64,000 nucleotides of DNA, taken from assembly GCA_035943635.1 (NCBI GenBank), contig DASZBX010000057.1, positions 1 to 64,000 of the forward strand. Reading direction: 5' to 3'. The notes beneath the pieces are model-generated. The model was not told where the DNA came from and did no database searches. It saw only the letters and a list, made by a program, of their open reading frames with translations. The translations under genes were made by a program, and so were the position numbers. This DNA is from DASZBX01 sp035943635 (lineage in GTDB: Bacteria > Actinomycetota > Actinomycetes > Streptomycetales > Catenulisporaceae). Shown here piece after piece: positions 24,530 to 32,241 of the stretch (positions are counted from its first letter, which is position 1; the number at the start of each line of letters is the position of its first letter).

Positions 24530-25188
24530 CCGCCGGAGAACCGATCCGCATCCTCGCCGTGGACGACCACGTGGTGCTGCGCGAGGCCCTGTGCGACCTG
24601 CTGTCGATGGAGCCGGACCTCCAGATCGTGGCGCAGGCCGGCACCGGTCCCGAAGCGGTGCGCCTGGCCGTGCAGTACAAACCGGACGTGGTGCTGCTGG
24701 ACATCGAGATGCCCGACACCGACCCGGTCGCCACCGTCCGCCGCCTGCTGGCGGACAACCCCGCGTTGCACATCATCGTGCTGAGCATGTACGACGACGC
24801 GCAACTCGTCCGGGAACTGGTCTCCCTGGGCGTGGGCGGCTACCTGCACAAAAGCTCGCGCCGACAGACCGTGGTCACGGCGATCCGGCAGGTCGAGGCG
24901 GGCGGCGACACCATCACGGTGTCGGTCTCACCGCAGAGCCTGCGCGCGGCGACAGCCAGCCCGAACAGCGCCGACGGCCCGCTGTCCCCGCGCGAACTGG
25001 AGATCCTCACCGCGGTCGCCGGGGCACTGAGCAACCGGCAGATCGCCACCCGGCTCGGGATCACCGAGCCGACCGTCAAGCGCCACCTGCGCAACATCTT
25101 CGAGAAGCTCGACGCCGTCTCACGCATCGACGCGGTCAACAAGGCGACCGCGCTGCTGCTGATCAAACCGCAGCGCCGCCCGCACTGA
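24526..25188 (+). CDS. NarL/FixJ-family response regulator
   Basis: A 220-residue regulator paired with the preceding kinase. The receiver has acidic residues 'VDDH', phospho-acceptor Asp59 in 'VVLLDIEMPD', and Lys in the 'LHKSSRRQ' segment. The C-terminal LuxR-type HTH is 'LSPRELEILTAV' plus 'NRQIATRLGITEPTVKRHL'. GTG start at 24526 overlaps the kinase stop. It ends 18 bases from the convergent SARP gene, with a small CCGGCC-CGC-GGCCGG palindrome at the junction. Confidence 0.94.
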   Translation: MTAGEPIRILAVDDHVVLREALCDLLSMEPDLQIVAQAGTGPEAVRLAVQYKPDVVLLDIEMPDTDPVATVRRLLADNPALHIIVLSMYDDAQLVRELVSLGVGGYLHKSSRRQTVVTAIRQVEAGGDTITVSVSPQSLRAATASPNSADGPLSPRELEILTAVAGALSNRQIATRLGITEPTVKRHLRNIFEKLDAVSRIDAVNKATALLLIKPQRRPH

Positions 25189-25206
25189 CCCCGGCCCGCG
25201 GCCGGC

Positions 25207-27063
25207 TCAGCCGACCAAGGCCGGCGGGTGCGGCGCGGCGCCGGGCTCGGCCTGAAGCAGGCCCTCCTCCCTCAAGATGCCGCCTTCGACCAGCAGTTCC
25301 ATCGTGCAGTCGCGGACCAGGTCGTGGAAACTGAACCGGCCCGGGGCGTCCTGGGTGACGAGGTTGTTCTCCAGCAGGACGTCGAGGCAGCGCTCCACGT
25401 CGTCCACCGGCATCCCGGTGATCACCGCGGCCCGGTCCACGTCGAAGTGCGGCGCGGTGTGCAGGCTGATCAGCCGGCTGAACCGGCGCTGGCAGGGGTC
25501 CAGGTTCCGGTACGAGGCGCGCAGCATGGACATCAGATCGCGGTCGAAGGTCTGGAGGAAGCGGATCCGGCGCGGCTGGCTCGCCAGGCGGTCGGCCAGG
25601 TGCGCCACGCTCCACGCCGACCGGTCGCGCAGCCGCGCCGCGGCGATCCGCACTGCCAGCGGCAGGTACCCGCACAACTCGACCACCCGGGCCGCCTGCG
25701 CCGCCTCCGGGGCCACCCGCCGTTCGCCCGCGATCCGGGTGAACAGGGCGAGCGCGTCCGCGGGCGGGAAGACGTCCAGGAACAACGGGTCGGCGCCGTC
25801 CAGCGCGGTGAGCTTGCGCCGGCTGGTGACCAGCACCAGGGTGCCCCCGGTGCCCGGGAGCAGCGGTCTGATCTGCGCGGTGTCCCAGGCGTCGTCCAGG
25901 ATCACCAGGCAGCGCTGCCCGGCCAGGCGCGAGCGCCACAGGGCGCTGCGTTCCTCCAGCCCGGCCGGGATGGCCTCCGGGCTCATCCCCCCGGCCTGTA
26001 GCAGGATGCCCAGGGCCTGCGCGGGCGCCAGCGGCTCGCGGGTGGCGCTGGTGCCGTGCAGCTCGATGAAGTACTGCCCGTCCGGGTAGTCGGGCGCGAC
26101 CTGGTGCGCGAAGTGGATCGCGAAGCTGGTCTTGCCCACCCCGCCCATGCCGTCGATCGAGATCATCCCGGGGACGTTGCCGTACCCGCGCTCGGACAGT
26201 TCCAGCGCCAGCCGCGTCTCGGCCTGCCGGCCGGTGAAGTCGGCGAGGTCGTGCGGCAGGTAGTTGGCGCTGCCCGGGGCCGCGGCGGGGGCCGGGCGGC
26301 TCGGCGGCGCGGCCCGCTCGGCCTCGGCACCGGCCGCGCCCGCCAGGATCTGCGCGTGCAGGGTCTGGAGGGCGTGGCCCGGGTCGAGCCCGAGCTCCTG
26401 GGCGAGGTGGCGCCGGCCCTCGTCGTAGACGGCCAGCGCCTCGGCCTGCCGGCCGCTGCGGTGCAGCGCCGTCATCAGGCTGGCCCGCAGCGACTCGCGC
26501 AGCGGGCTCTGCGCGAGCAGCGACTGCAACTCCCCGACCAGCGAGGCCGACTCCCCGGCGCGCAACCGCAGCGCCATCAGGTCCTCCACCGCGGCCAGCC
26601 GCTGCTCGTTGAGCTTGACCGTGGCGGCGGCGACGGCAGAGCACTGGATCCCGGCGAGGGCGTCGCCGCGCCACAACTCCACCGCGGACTGGAGGTGGCC
26701 GATCGCCTCCTCGATCCGGCCGGAGCGTTCGGCCGTCCGGGCCGCGCGGGTGCGGACCGCGAACAGGTGCGCGTCGACGCTGTCCTCCGCGACGACCAGC
26801 CGGTAGCCGACGTCCGCCGTGACGATCCGGCCCTCGCCGGCCACCGACAGGACGCGGCGCAGGTCGCGGATCGCGTTGTGCACCTGCGGGCGGGCCGACT
26901 GCGGCGGGTCCTCCCACAGCGCGTCCACCAGGACGTCCATCGGCACGACGCGGTTGGCGTTCAGGATGAGCAGCGCCAGGAGTTTGCGCTGCCGCTGGCC
27001 CGGGACCTGGATCGGTTCCCCGCCGCGCCGGATCTCGAGACTGCCCAGCACCAGGAATTCCAC
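25207..27063 (-). CDS. SARP-family transcriptional activator with NB-ARC domain (AfsR-like)
   Basis: A 618-residue regulator. It has a winged-helix OmpR-type DNA-binding domain (1 to about 95, 'GQRQRKLLALLILNAN'), a BTAD helical domain (about 100-245), and an NB-ARC ATPase with P-loop GMGGVGKTS (305-313) and Walker B 'CLVILDDAWD'. The C-terminal TPR sensor of AfsR is missing, so it is a shorter AfsR type. GTG start at 27063 follows TAGGAG and lies 10 bases after the UbiA stop, so the two are co-transcribed. SARPs usually activate nearby antibiotic clusters, so this is the likely pathway activator. Confidence 0.93.
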   Translation of the reverse strand: MEFLVLGSLEIRRGGEPIQVPGQRQRKLLALLILNANRVVPMDVLVDALWEDPPQSARPQVHNAIRDLRRVLSVAGEGRIVTADVGYRLVVAEDSVDAHLFAVRTRAARTAERSGRIEEAIGHLQSAVELWRGDALAGIQCSAVAAATVKLNEQRLAAVEDLMALRLRAGESASLVGELQSLLAQSPLRESLRASLMTALHRSGRQAEALAVYDEGRRHLAQELGLDPGHALQTLHAQILAGAAGAEAERAAPPSRPAPAAAPGSANYLPHDLADFTGRQAETRLALELSERGYGNVPGMISIDGMGGVGKTSFAIHFAHQVAPDYPDGQYFIELHGTSATREPLAPAQALGILLQAGGMSPEAIPAGLEERSALWRSRLAGQRCLVILDDAWDTAQIRPLLPGTGGTLVLVTSRRKLTALDGADPLFLDVFPPADALALFTRIAGERRVAPEAAQAARVVELCGYLPLAVRIAAARLRDRSAWSVAHLADRLASQPRRIRFLQTFDRDLMSMLRASYRNLDPCQRRFSRLISLHTAPHFDVDRAAVITGMPVDDVERCLDVLLENNLVTQDAPGRFSFHDLVRDCTMELLVEGGILREEGLLQAEPGAAPHPPALVG

Positions 27064-27073
27064 CGTGGGTCTC

Positions 27074-28018
27074 CTAGATTCCCGGCAGGATGACGCCGAG
27101 GTGCACGGCGTACTGGGTGACCATGAACGCGCGGTACGGTGCCCGCCGCACGCTCCGGGAGCCGCCGCCGCGGGTGGCCCACAGCAGCCAGGTCACCGCG
27201 AGCGCGCCGAGGGTCAGGGCTACCGCCGCGGGGATCAGCTGCGGCGCGCCGTGGCCGGCCGCGACCGCGAAGACCACGGCGATGAGCAGGGCGTTGAACG
27301 CCGCGAGCAGGCGGGTGACCCGGTCCCCGAGCACCAGGACCGGGGTGCGCCGCCCGGCCGCGGCGTCGCCGACCACGTCCGACAGGTCCTTGACCACCGC
27401 GCCGACCGCCGCCATCCAGCACGACATGCCCAGGGCGAGCACCAGCGTGACGACCGGGTGGGTGCGGTCGGAGCAGACCCAGCCGCCCGCGTAGGTCAGC
27501 AGCCCGGCGGCGAGCAGCAGCAGCGAGGCCGTGGAACCCCGGTTCTTGCCGCTGATCGGCGGGGCGGAGTAGGCGTAGCCCGTGCCCAGGTGCACCAGCA
27601 GCAGCAGCGCCAGGAGTAGTTCCCCGACGGCCAGGGCCAGCAGCAGCGAGCCGGCCGCGGCGCCGTAGCATCCGATCCGGGCGGCCCGGGGCGAGAGCAC
27701 GCCCGCGGCGATCGGCCGCTTCGAGCCGTTGGCCCGGTCCTCGGGCAGGTCCATCAGACCGTTGAAGACGTACATCGCGCTGGTGGCCAGCAACCAGGCC
27801 AGCGCGGAAAATCCGGCCTGCGGCAGGCGCGCGACCCCGTTGACGGCCGCCACGGTCGCGAACCTGAGCGTGAAGACGACCTGCACCGGGATACGCGATT
27901 CCAGCAGGTATCCCTCGACGCAGCGCCAGGCCTGGTGCGGTTGGACCCGGGCGCCGGCCGGCCGGAGCGGCAAAACGGTGCGGAGAGTAGTGGCGGCTAC
28001 CCGCTGAGAGTAGTACAT
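27074..28018 (-). CDS. UbiA-family prenyltransferase
   Basis: Membrane prenyltransferase of 314 residues with about eight hydrophobic segments. The first Asp-rich motif is 'NGLMDLPEDRANGSKRP' and the second is 'KDLSDVVGDAAAGRRTP', matching the two Mg-diphosphate motifs of UbiA. In the first motif the usual N-D pair is N-G. The ATG at 28018 follows a weak GGGGGC site. The gene is divergent from the AfsA-like gene and upstream of the SARP gene on the same strand. It might attach a prenyl group to an aromatic or polyene product; the acceptor is unknown. Confidence 0.88.
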   Translation of the reverse strand: MYYSQRVAATTLRTVLPLRPAGARVQPHQAWRCVEGYLLESRIPVQVVFTLRFATVAAVNGVARLPQAGFSALAWLLATSAMYVFNGLMDLPEDRANGSKRPIAAGVLSPRAARIGCYGAAAGSLLLALAVGELLLALLLLVHLGTGYAYSAPPISGKNRGSTASLLLLAAGLLTYAGGWVCSDRTHPVVTLVLALGMSCWMAAVGAVVKDLSDVVGDAAAGRRTPVLVLGDRVTRLLAAFNALLIAVVFAVAAGHGAPQLIPAAVALTLGALAVTWLLWATRGGGSRSVRRAPYRAFMVTQYAVHLGVILPGI

Positions 28019-28209
28019 CGTGCCCCCAATTGATGGATTTATCAGCTGCGACGCCACGAAAGTTATGCGCCGGGCCGGATCACGCACCAGGAGCAGCGGA
28101 GGTATCGAAAGTAGTAGGCCCGGTGTCGAAATGGCGCCCCGGATACTCCCACGCGACCCGCCGACCAGCGATACCGTGAGTTCGGAGGGCGAGGTCCGCA
28201 CTCCTCGCC

Positions 28210-28230
28210 CCGCCCGGCGCGCCCGGGCGG
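28210..28230. promoter_or_regulatory. 8-bp hairpin in the leader of the AfsA-like gene
   Basis: CCGCCCGG (28210-28217) pairs with CCGGGCGG (28223-28230) around a 5-base loop, about 50 bases upstream of the GTG start at 28283. It lies in the divergent promoter region between the UbiA and AfsA-like genes (28019-28282). It may be an operator or attenuator; no promoter hexamers could be assigned with confidence there. Confidence 0.35.
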
Positions 28231-28282
28231 CGCCACCGGCTCCCGCAGCCGAGCCGAGAATTGAGAACAAGGGAGAACGAAC

Positions 28283-29305
28283 GTGCCACGGTCCTACTCG
28301 CTCGGTCCGGCGGACGCCGAACCCGTGGTGCGCGCGCACCTGGAGGAGGTCCTCGCGCTCACCGGCCACGCGGTCGCGGACCTCGAGAACACCGACCGGC
28401 TCGACGCGCTCGGCCTGGACACGCTCACCGCAGCCCTGTTGATCACCGAACTGCACGTGGCCACCGGCGTCGACCCCTTCGCCCGCACCCGCAGCCTGGT
28501 GGAGGTACCCACCGTCGGCGAGTTCGTGGCGGTGTACCGAGAGGTCCTGGCCCAGGTGGACCCGGAGTCCGATGCCCCGCCGCAGTATCCTGAGCCGGTC
28601 CGCGAAGGGGCCGGGGGGCCGGGTCGGGGTTCGGGGTCCGGTGCGGGTTCGGGCACGGCGTCTGGGTCGGAGGGCGTGGTTGCGGACGCGGGTACAGACG
28701 CGGGTACGGTCACGGGCGCACCGGCCCGGGAGCACTCCGCGGGTGTCGGCGGCGAACGTGATGCAGAGGACGAAGGTGACAAGGCCAACGGATACAGTGC
28801 GGGCGACGTAGACAGCGCGGACAGCTCGGACAGCGCGGGCAAGACCGGCGAGGCAGCCTACGAACCCGCCCCCGGCTACCGCCACGGCCAGCTGATCGGC
28901 CCGATCCAGGAACGCGGCGAGAACCGCTACGCGGCGCACCTGCTCTTCACCGAGGACACCGACCCGGAACAGCGCTGGGACGAGGACACCCTCCTGGAAG
29001 CCGCCCGCCAACTGTGGACGACCGCCATCCCCAAACACCTCCTGTGCGCCGGACGCCGCGTACGGCTGTGGACCGACCGCCTGGACGCACGGTTCCCAGA
29101 ACCCGTATTCCCCCGAATGGCGATCCTCGAATGCGTGATCAGCCTCCAGGTCCGCGAACCCGTCTGCGACCGCGTCACCGTCACCGCCGAGGCCTACCAG
29201 GCCGACCGCCGGGCGGCAGTGTTCGAAGCCGAGATCCGCATCGTCCCCGCAGCCGTCGCCCGCACGTATGAATTGCTCAAGGCACGGGAGATCGCCGCCC
29301 CTTAA
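28283..29305 (+). CDS. ACP-like domain fused through a disordered linker to an AfsA-like hotdog domain
   Basis: A 340-residue protein in three parts. Residues 1 to about 90 look like an ACP fold ('LDALGLDTLTAALLITEL'), but the attachment Ser is replaced by Thr, so it is probably not pantetheinylated normally. Residues about 95-190 are a Gly/Ser/Asp/Glu-rich low-complexity linker. Residues about 195-340 ('TLLEAARQLWTTAIPKHLL', 'VTVTAEAYQADRRAAVFEAEI') recall the AfsA-type hotdog domain with its EAxRQ motif. GTG start follows AGGGAGA. It may bind or dehydrate ACP-linked intermediates, or make a butyrolactone-like signal. Assignment is moderate. Confidence 0.6.
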   Translation: MPRSYSLGPADAEPVVRAHLEEVLALTGHAVADLENTDRLDALGLDTLTAALLITELHVATGVDPFARTRSLVEVPTVGEFVAVYREVLAQVDPESDAPPQYPEPVREGAGGPGRGSGSGAGSGTASGSEGVVADAGTDAGTVTGAPAREHSAGVGGERDAEDEGDKANGYSAGDVDSADSSDSAGKTGEAAYEPAPGYRHGQLIGPIQERGENRYAAHLLFTEDTDPEQRWDEDTLLEAARQLWTTAIPKHLLCAGRRVRLWTDRLDARFPEPVFPRMAILECVISLQVREPVCDRVTVTAEAYQADRRAAVFEAEIRIVPAAVARTYELLKAREIAAP

Positions 29306-29306
29306 C

Positions 29307-29378
29307 GGTCCGTCGAAAGGCCCGTCAATAGTCCCGTCAATAGTCACCTCGAAAGTCCCGTCGAAAGTCCCGTCGACA
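29307..29378 (+). repeat. six tandem copies of a 12-bp unit
   Basis: Six consecutive 12-base units close to GTCCCGTCGAAA start 2 bases after the AfsA-like stop codon. Copies 2 and 3 end in CAATA, copies 1, 4 and 5 end in CGAAA, and copy 6 ends in CGACA. Spacing is exact with no gaps. The tract precedes a large inverted repeat. It is not coding on the plus strand. It could be a protein-binding array or a slippage product. Confidence 0.85.
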
Positions 29379-29389
29379 GCCGGGCCGCA

Positions 29390-29454
29390 AGCCGGGCCGA
29401 TTCTGCTCTGTTCTGCTCTGCTGTGCCGAGTAGTGCAGTGCAGTCGGCCCGGCT
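29390..29454. terminator. 11-bp inverted repeat between convergent genes
   Basis: AGCCGGGCCGA (29390-29400) is a perfect inverted match to TCGGCCCGGCT (29444-29454). The 43-base intervening segment contains TTCTGCTCTG direct repeats and GCAGTGCAG-type inner pairing. It lies between the AfsA-like gene (+) and the TPR protein gene (-), so a bidirectional terminator is likely. Confidence 0.5.
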
Positions 29455-29539
29455 TAGTCGTCTCCACTTACGCCGCGCTCTCACGCCACGTGAACAGCGG
29501 CGGGCTCTTAAGCTGCACTCGTGGGGCCGGTTCCACCCC

Positions 29540-30580
29540 TCAGCGCATTCCTGGCGCCGCCAGATAACGTTGCACCACCTCGGCCGCAGCCTTAGTCACT
29601 ACGTCTATTGGCTCGTCCGTCGATTCGTCCGGCCGCCCCTGCTTCGGGTCGGCCGCCCCGGCAGCGGCGCTCCCCGCGTATAAGGCAACGACTTCTTCAT
29701 GATCTGGGAGGAACATACCAGCTGCCTGATACCGAACGTCGAGCTCGAAGGCCAGCGCGGGGTGAGCCGACCGTGCCCCCTCGTCAAGCTGCCGCTGAGC
29801 GCGCTTCAAGATCGTCACCACCAGCGGATACGACTCACCGGTGGCATAGACGGCGCTCAGATTTATGAGTGTGGCAACCAGATGAGGGCGCGAATCCTCA
29901 CGTTCCCGATAGTCGACCGCCATGCTCCACAACTCGGTCGCCGCCGCCAGATCGCCGAGCACTTCGGCATCCCGCGCCGCATTCTCGCTCGCAATCGCCG
30001 CGTCCCACCAGTATCCGCGGTCCTTCCAGAGCCCGGCTGCACGGCGGCTAGTCTGTATCGCGGTCGCCAGCCGGTTCGCGTTGCCTTCCACGAGTGCGAG
30101 GTGGTGCGTGGCGACAGCGCGGTCCACGGCATCACCCCGCTGCTCAGCCAGGCGGATTGCGATACCGCCCCACTTGAGCGCGAGATCGCTCTCCTCGGTC
30201 TTCCAGGCGAGCTTGCAGTTGTTGATGGCGACGGGCACCGCGACCGATTTCCTGCCGGCCGAATCCAGAACCGTGAACGCCTGCTCACCGGCCCGCAGCG
30301 CGCCGCTCCAGTCCTCGGAGTCGGCCAGGATCAGGCTGAGCCGGAACTGCGCGTCCGCGAAGACGCCGGCAGCCACCGCACCCGTTGCTGACACAGTCCA
30401 CGGATTAGAGATCTTGAATGTGACGATCGCTGCCGGCGCCGCTGTCAGCACTCCCAGGACCGCCACGGTCAACGCGAGCCGTCGGTTCCGCATCGCTTCC
30501 ACCTCCGCGAAATGAGACGCTCCGAACTCGATACAGAATCGCACCCACTCGCGCGCGAGGTGCTCAGCCGATGGTTCCAT
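29540..30580 (-). CDS. membrane-anchored TPR-like protein of unknown function
   Basis: A 346-residue protein. One hydrophobic segment lies near residues 35-57 ('LALTVAVLGVLTAAPAAIV'), followed by helical pairs typical of TPR repeats ('FRLSLILADSEDWSGALRAG', 'AINNCKLAWKTEESDLAL', 'ASENAARDAEVLGDLAAATELW'). A Pro/Asp-rich patch precedes the final helix. No enzymatic motif is seen. Its start has only a weak ribosome site. It lies beside a broken NB-ARC/WD40 gene on the same strand and could be a remnant of the same signalling locus. Confidence 0.6.
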   Translation of the reverse strand: MEPSAEHLAREWVRFCIEFGASHFAEVEAMRNRRLALTVAVLGVLTAAPAAIVTFKISNPWTVSATGAVAAGVFADAQFRLSLILADSEDWSGALRAGEQAFTVLDSAGRKSVAVPVAINNCKLAWKTEESDLALKWGGIAIRLAEQRGDAVDRAVATHHLALVEGNANRLATAIQTSRRAAGLWKDRGYWWDAAIASENAARDAEVLGDLAAATELWSMAVDYREREDSRPHLVATLINLSAVYATGESYPLVVTILKRAQRQLDEGARSAHPALAFELDVRYQAAGMFLPDHEEVVALYAGSAAAGAADPKQGRPDESTDEPIDVVTKAAAEVVQRYLAAPGMR

Positions 30581-30628
30581 TCATCCGTGACGGATGCTTT
30601 CACAACGCTCTATCGCCAGAGATCGACA

Positions 30629-31628
30629 TCACGGCGACGCCAGGTCCTGATCGAATGGGACGCGCCGCACCTGGGGGAGATACTGGCCGAGCCCGTCGAG
30701 CGGGAAGCGGCAGTTGCCCACCACGTGCCAGACGTCTGATCCAACCTCGCCGTCCAGCTTGTAGCGGCCGTCGGGTGTCGCGGCGACCCAGCCGTTCGTC
30801 AAACCGATCAGAGTCATCCGGATGGCCGGATGTCTCCCGACGGCGAGCGGGCTCAGGTCCCACACCACCGCCGTTCCGTCGTCGCCGCTGCTGACGAGGG
30901 CATCGCGGGTCGGCGAGAAATCGACTGACCAGACTCGGCCGGTGTGGCCGAGCAGCGTGGACAGGTGGTCGTCGGTACGTACGTTCCACAGTCGTACAGC
31001 CAGGTCGTCGCCAGCCGTGGCCAGCAGGGTCCCGTCCGGGTTGATCGCGACCGACCAGAGCCTGCCCGTGCCGCGCTTCAGAGTTCGGTGTGGCCGTCTG
31101 TGGACTGCGGCGGGCACTTCGGATCCGGTGTGTTCGGTTTTGAGCAGTTCCGCGACGTCCCAGATCAGCGCGGCGCCGTCGTTGGCCGCGCTGGCGACGA
31201 GCGAGGTCTGCGGATCGAAAGTGACCGAGTAGACCCGGTCCTTGTGGCCGTGCAGCACCGCGACACACTGCCTCGACTTGCGGTGCCAGATCCGCACGTC
31301 GTGGTCGTCTGCCCCGGTGGCCAGCCAGCGCTCGTCCGGGCTGAAGGCGATGGACCTTACGCGGCCGCGATGCCCGATCAGATCGGCGATGACGCGTCCG
31401 CACGAGGCAGCCGGGCGAGCCAGGCAGAATCGGCCGCACCTGCTGCGCGTTCGCCGCGTTGTCCAAAACGATGAGCATGCGCCTGGAGCCAAGCAGAGTC
31501 CGGAACAAGGCGCTTCGGGCTTCCAGATCGGCGGGCATCCGCTCGGGACGGACATCCAGGGCTCGTAGGAACCCCTCGAGCACCTGCCAGGAGGATCTCG
31601 TGCGGTGGGTCGGAGATGATGCCATCAT
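30629..31628 (-). pseudogene. NB-ARC fragment joined out of frame to a WD40 tail
   Basis: Two frames of one decayed gene. The upstream part (about 31390-31628) encodes NB-ARC segments 'ADLEARSALFRTLL' and 'RRMLIVLDNAANAQQVRP', similar to the SARP/NB-ARC protein at 25207-27063. Near 31390 the frame changes to a WD40 region with four or five blades ('GHRGRVRSIAFSPDERWLAT', 'GHKDRVYSVTFDPQ', 'GHTGRVWSVDFSPTRDAL'). A C-terminal cap 'PDGRYKLDGEVG' follows. The P-loop and N-terminal effector are missing. The parent was probably an NB-ARC-WD40 signalling protein. Confidence 0.7.
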
Positions 31629-31765
31629 GCTCTCCCGTCCGGGATGGCAGGACTGGCGCGAACGCCGGAAGGACACCCGGGCCGGGGAGTGGAGCGCATG
31701 GCACAGCGAGAGCCAATCTTCCCGCTCGGAGCACCGGCGCGCGTTATCTTCGTTATCTTCTCGTG

Positions 31766-32203
31766 TCAGTCTGATTCCCCGACGGCGACGCGCGCGAGAT
31801 TGCCGAGCATGCGGCGGTTGCGCACGTGCAGGAGCAGTTCGCTGGGCGGGCCCTGCAGGCGGGCGCCGGGGCCGAGCAGGGGGTGTTCGTCCAGGATGAC
31901 CAGGGTGCCGTCGGCCCAGGGGATCAGGGTGAAGGCGATTCGAGCGGTGCCGAAGGGCTCGGCCTTGGCTTCCAGCTCCAGGCGGCGTTCCGGTTCGCAG
32001 ATGCGTACGGTGCAGGTGTCCCGGAAGTTGAGGGGACCGAGGCCGAGCTGGAAGCGCAGGACGGCGCCGACGGCCGGCCAGTCGGGATCGACGTCCAGGA
32101 TCTGCTGGGTGCCCACGACCCATCGGGCGTAGCTGGAGCCGTCGGCGAGCACCTTCCAGACCTGGTGCGGCGGGCGGGGGATGAGTTGTTGGCGCGCGGC
32201 CAT
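31766..32203 (-). CDS. SRPBCC-family (polyketide cyclase/START-like) protein
   Basis: A 145-residue START/SRPBCC protein. It has the N-terminal 'PPHQVWKVLADGSSYARWV' helix-grip start, 'PLNFRDTCTVRICEPERRLEL' strands and a C-terminal helix 'SELLLHVRNRRMLGNLARVA'. The ATG at 32203 follows a good AGGAGG site. It lies 38 bases downstream of the FAD oxidoreductase gene on the same strand. This pair recurs in actinomycetes and may act on a hydrophobic substrate. Function is otherwise unknown. Confidence 0.82.
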   Translation of the reverse strand: MAARQQLIPRPPHQVWKVLADGSSYARWVVGTQQILDVDPDWPAVGAVLRFQLGLGPLNFRDTCTVRICEPERRLELEAKAEPFGTARIAFTLIPWADGTLVILDEHPLLGPGARLQGPPSELLLHVRNRRMLGNLARVAVGESD

Positions 32204-32241
32204 CGGGACCTCCTGGTGCACGGTGGTGGGGCGGGTGGGTT

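Noticed and set aside
29307..29378. Possible CRISPR array
   Set aside because: The 12-bp units are directly tandem with no spacers and no cas genes occur in the window.
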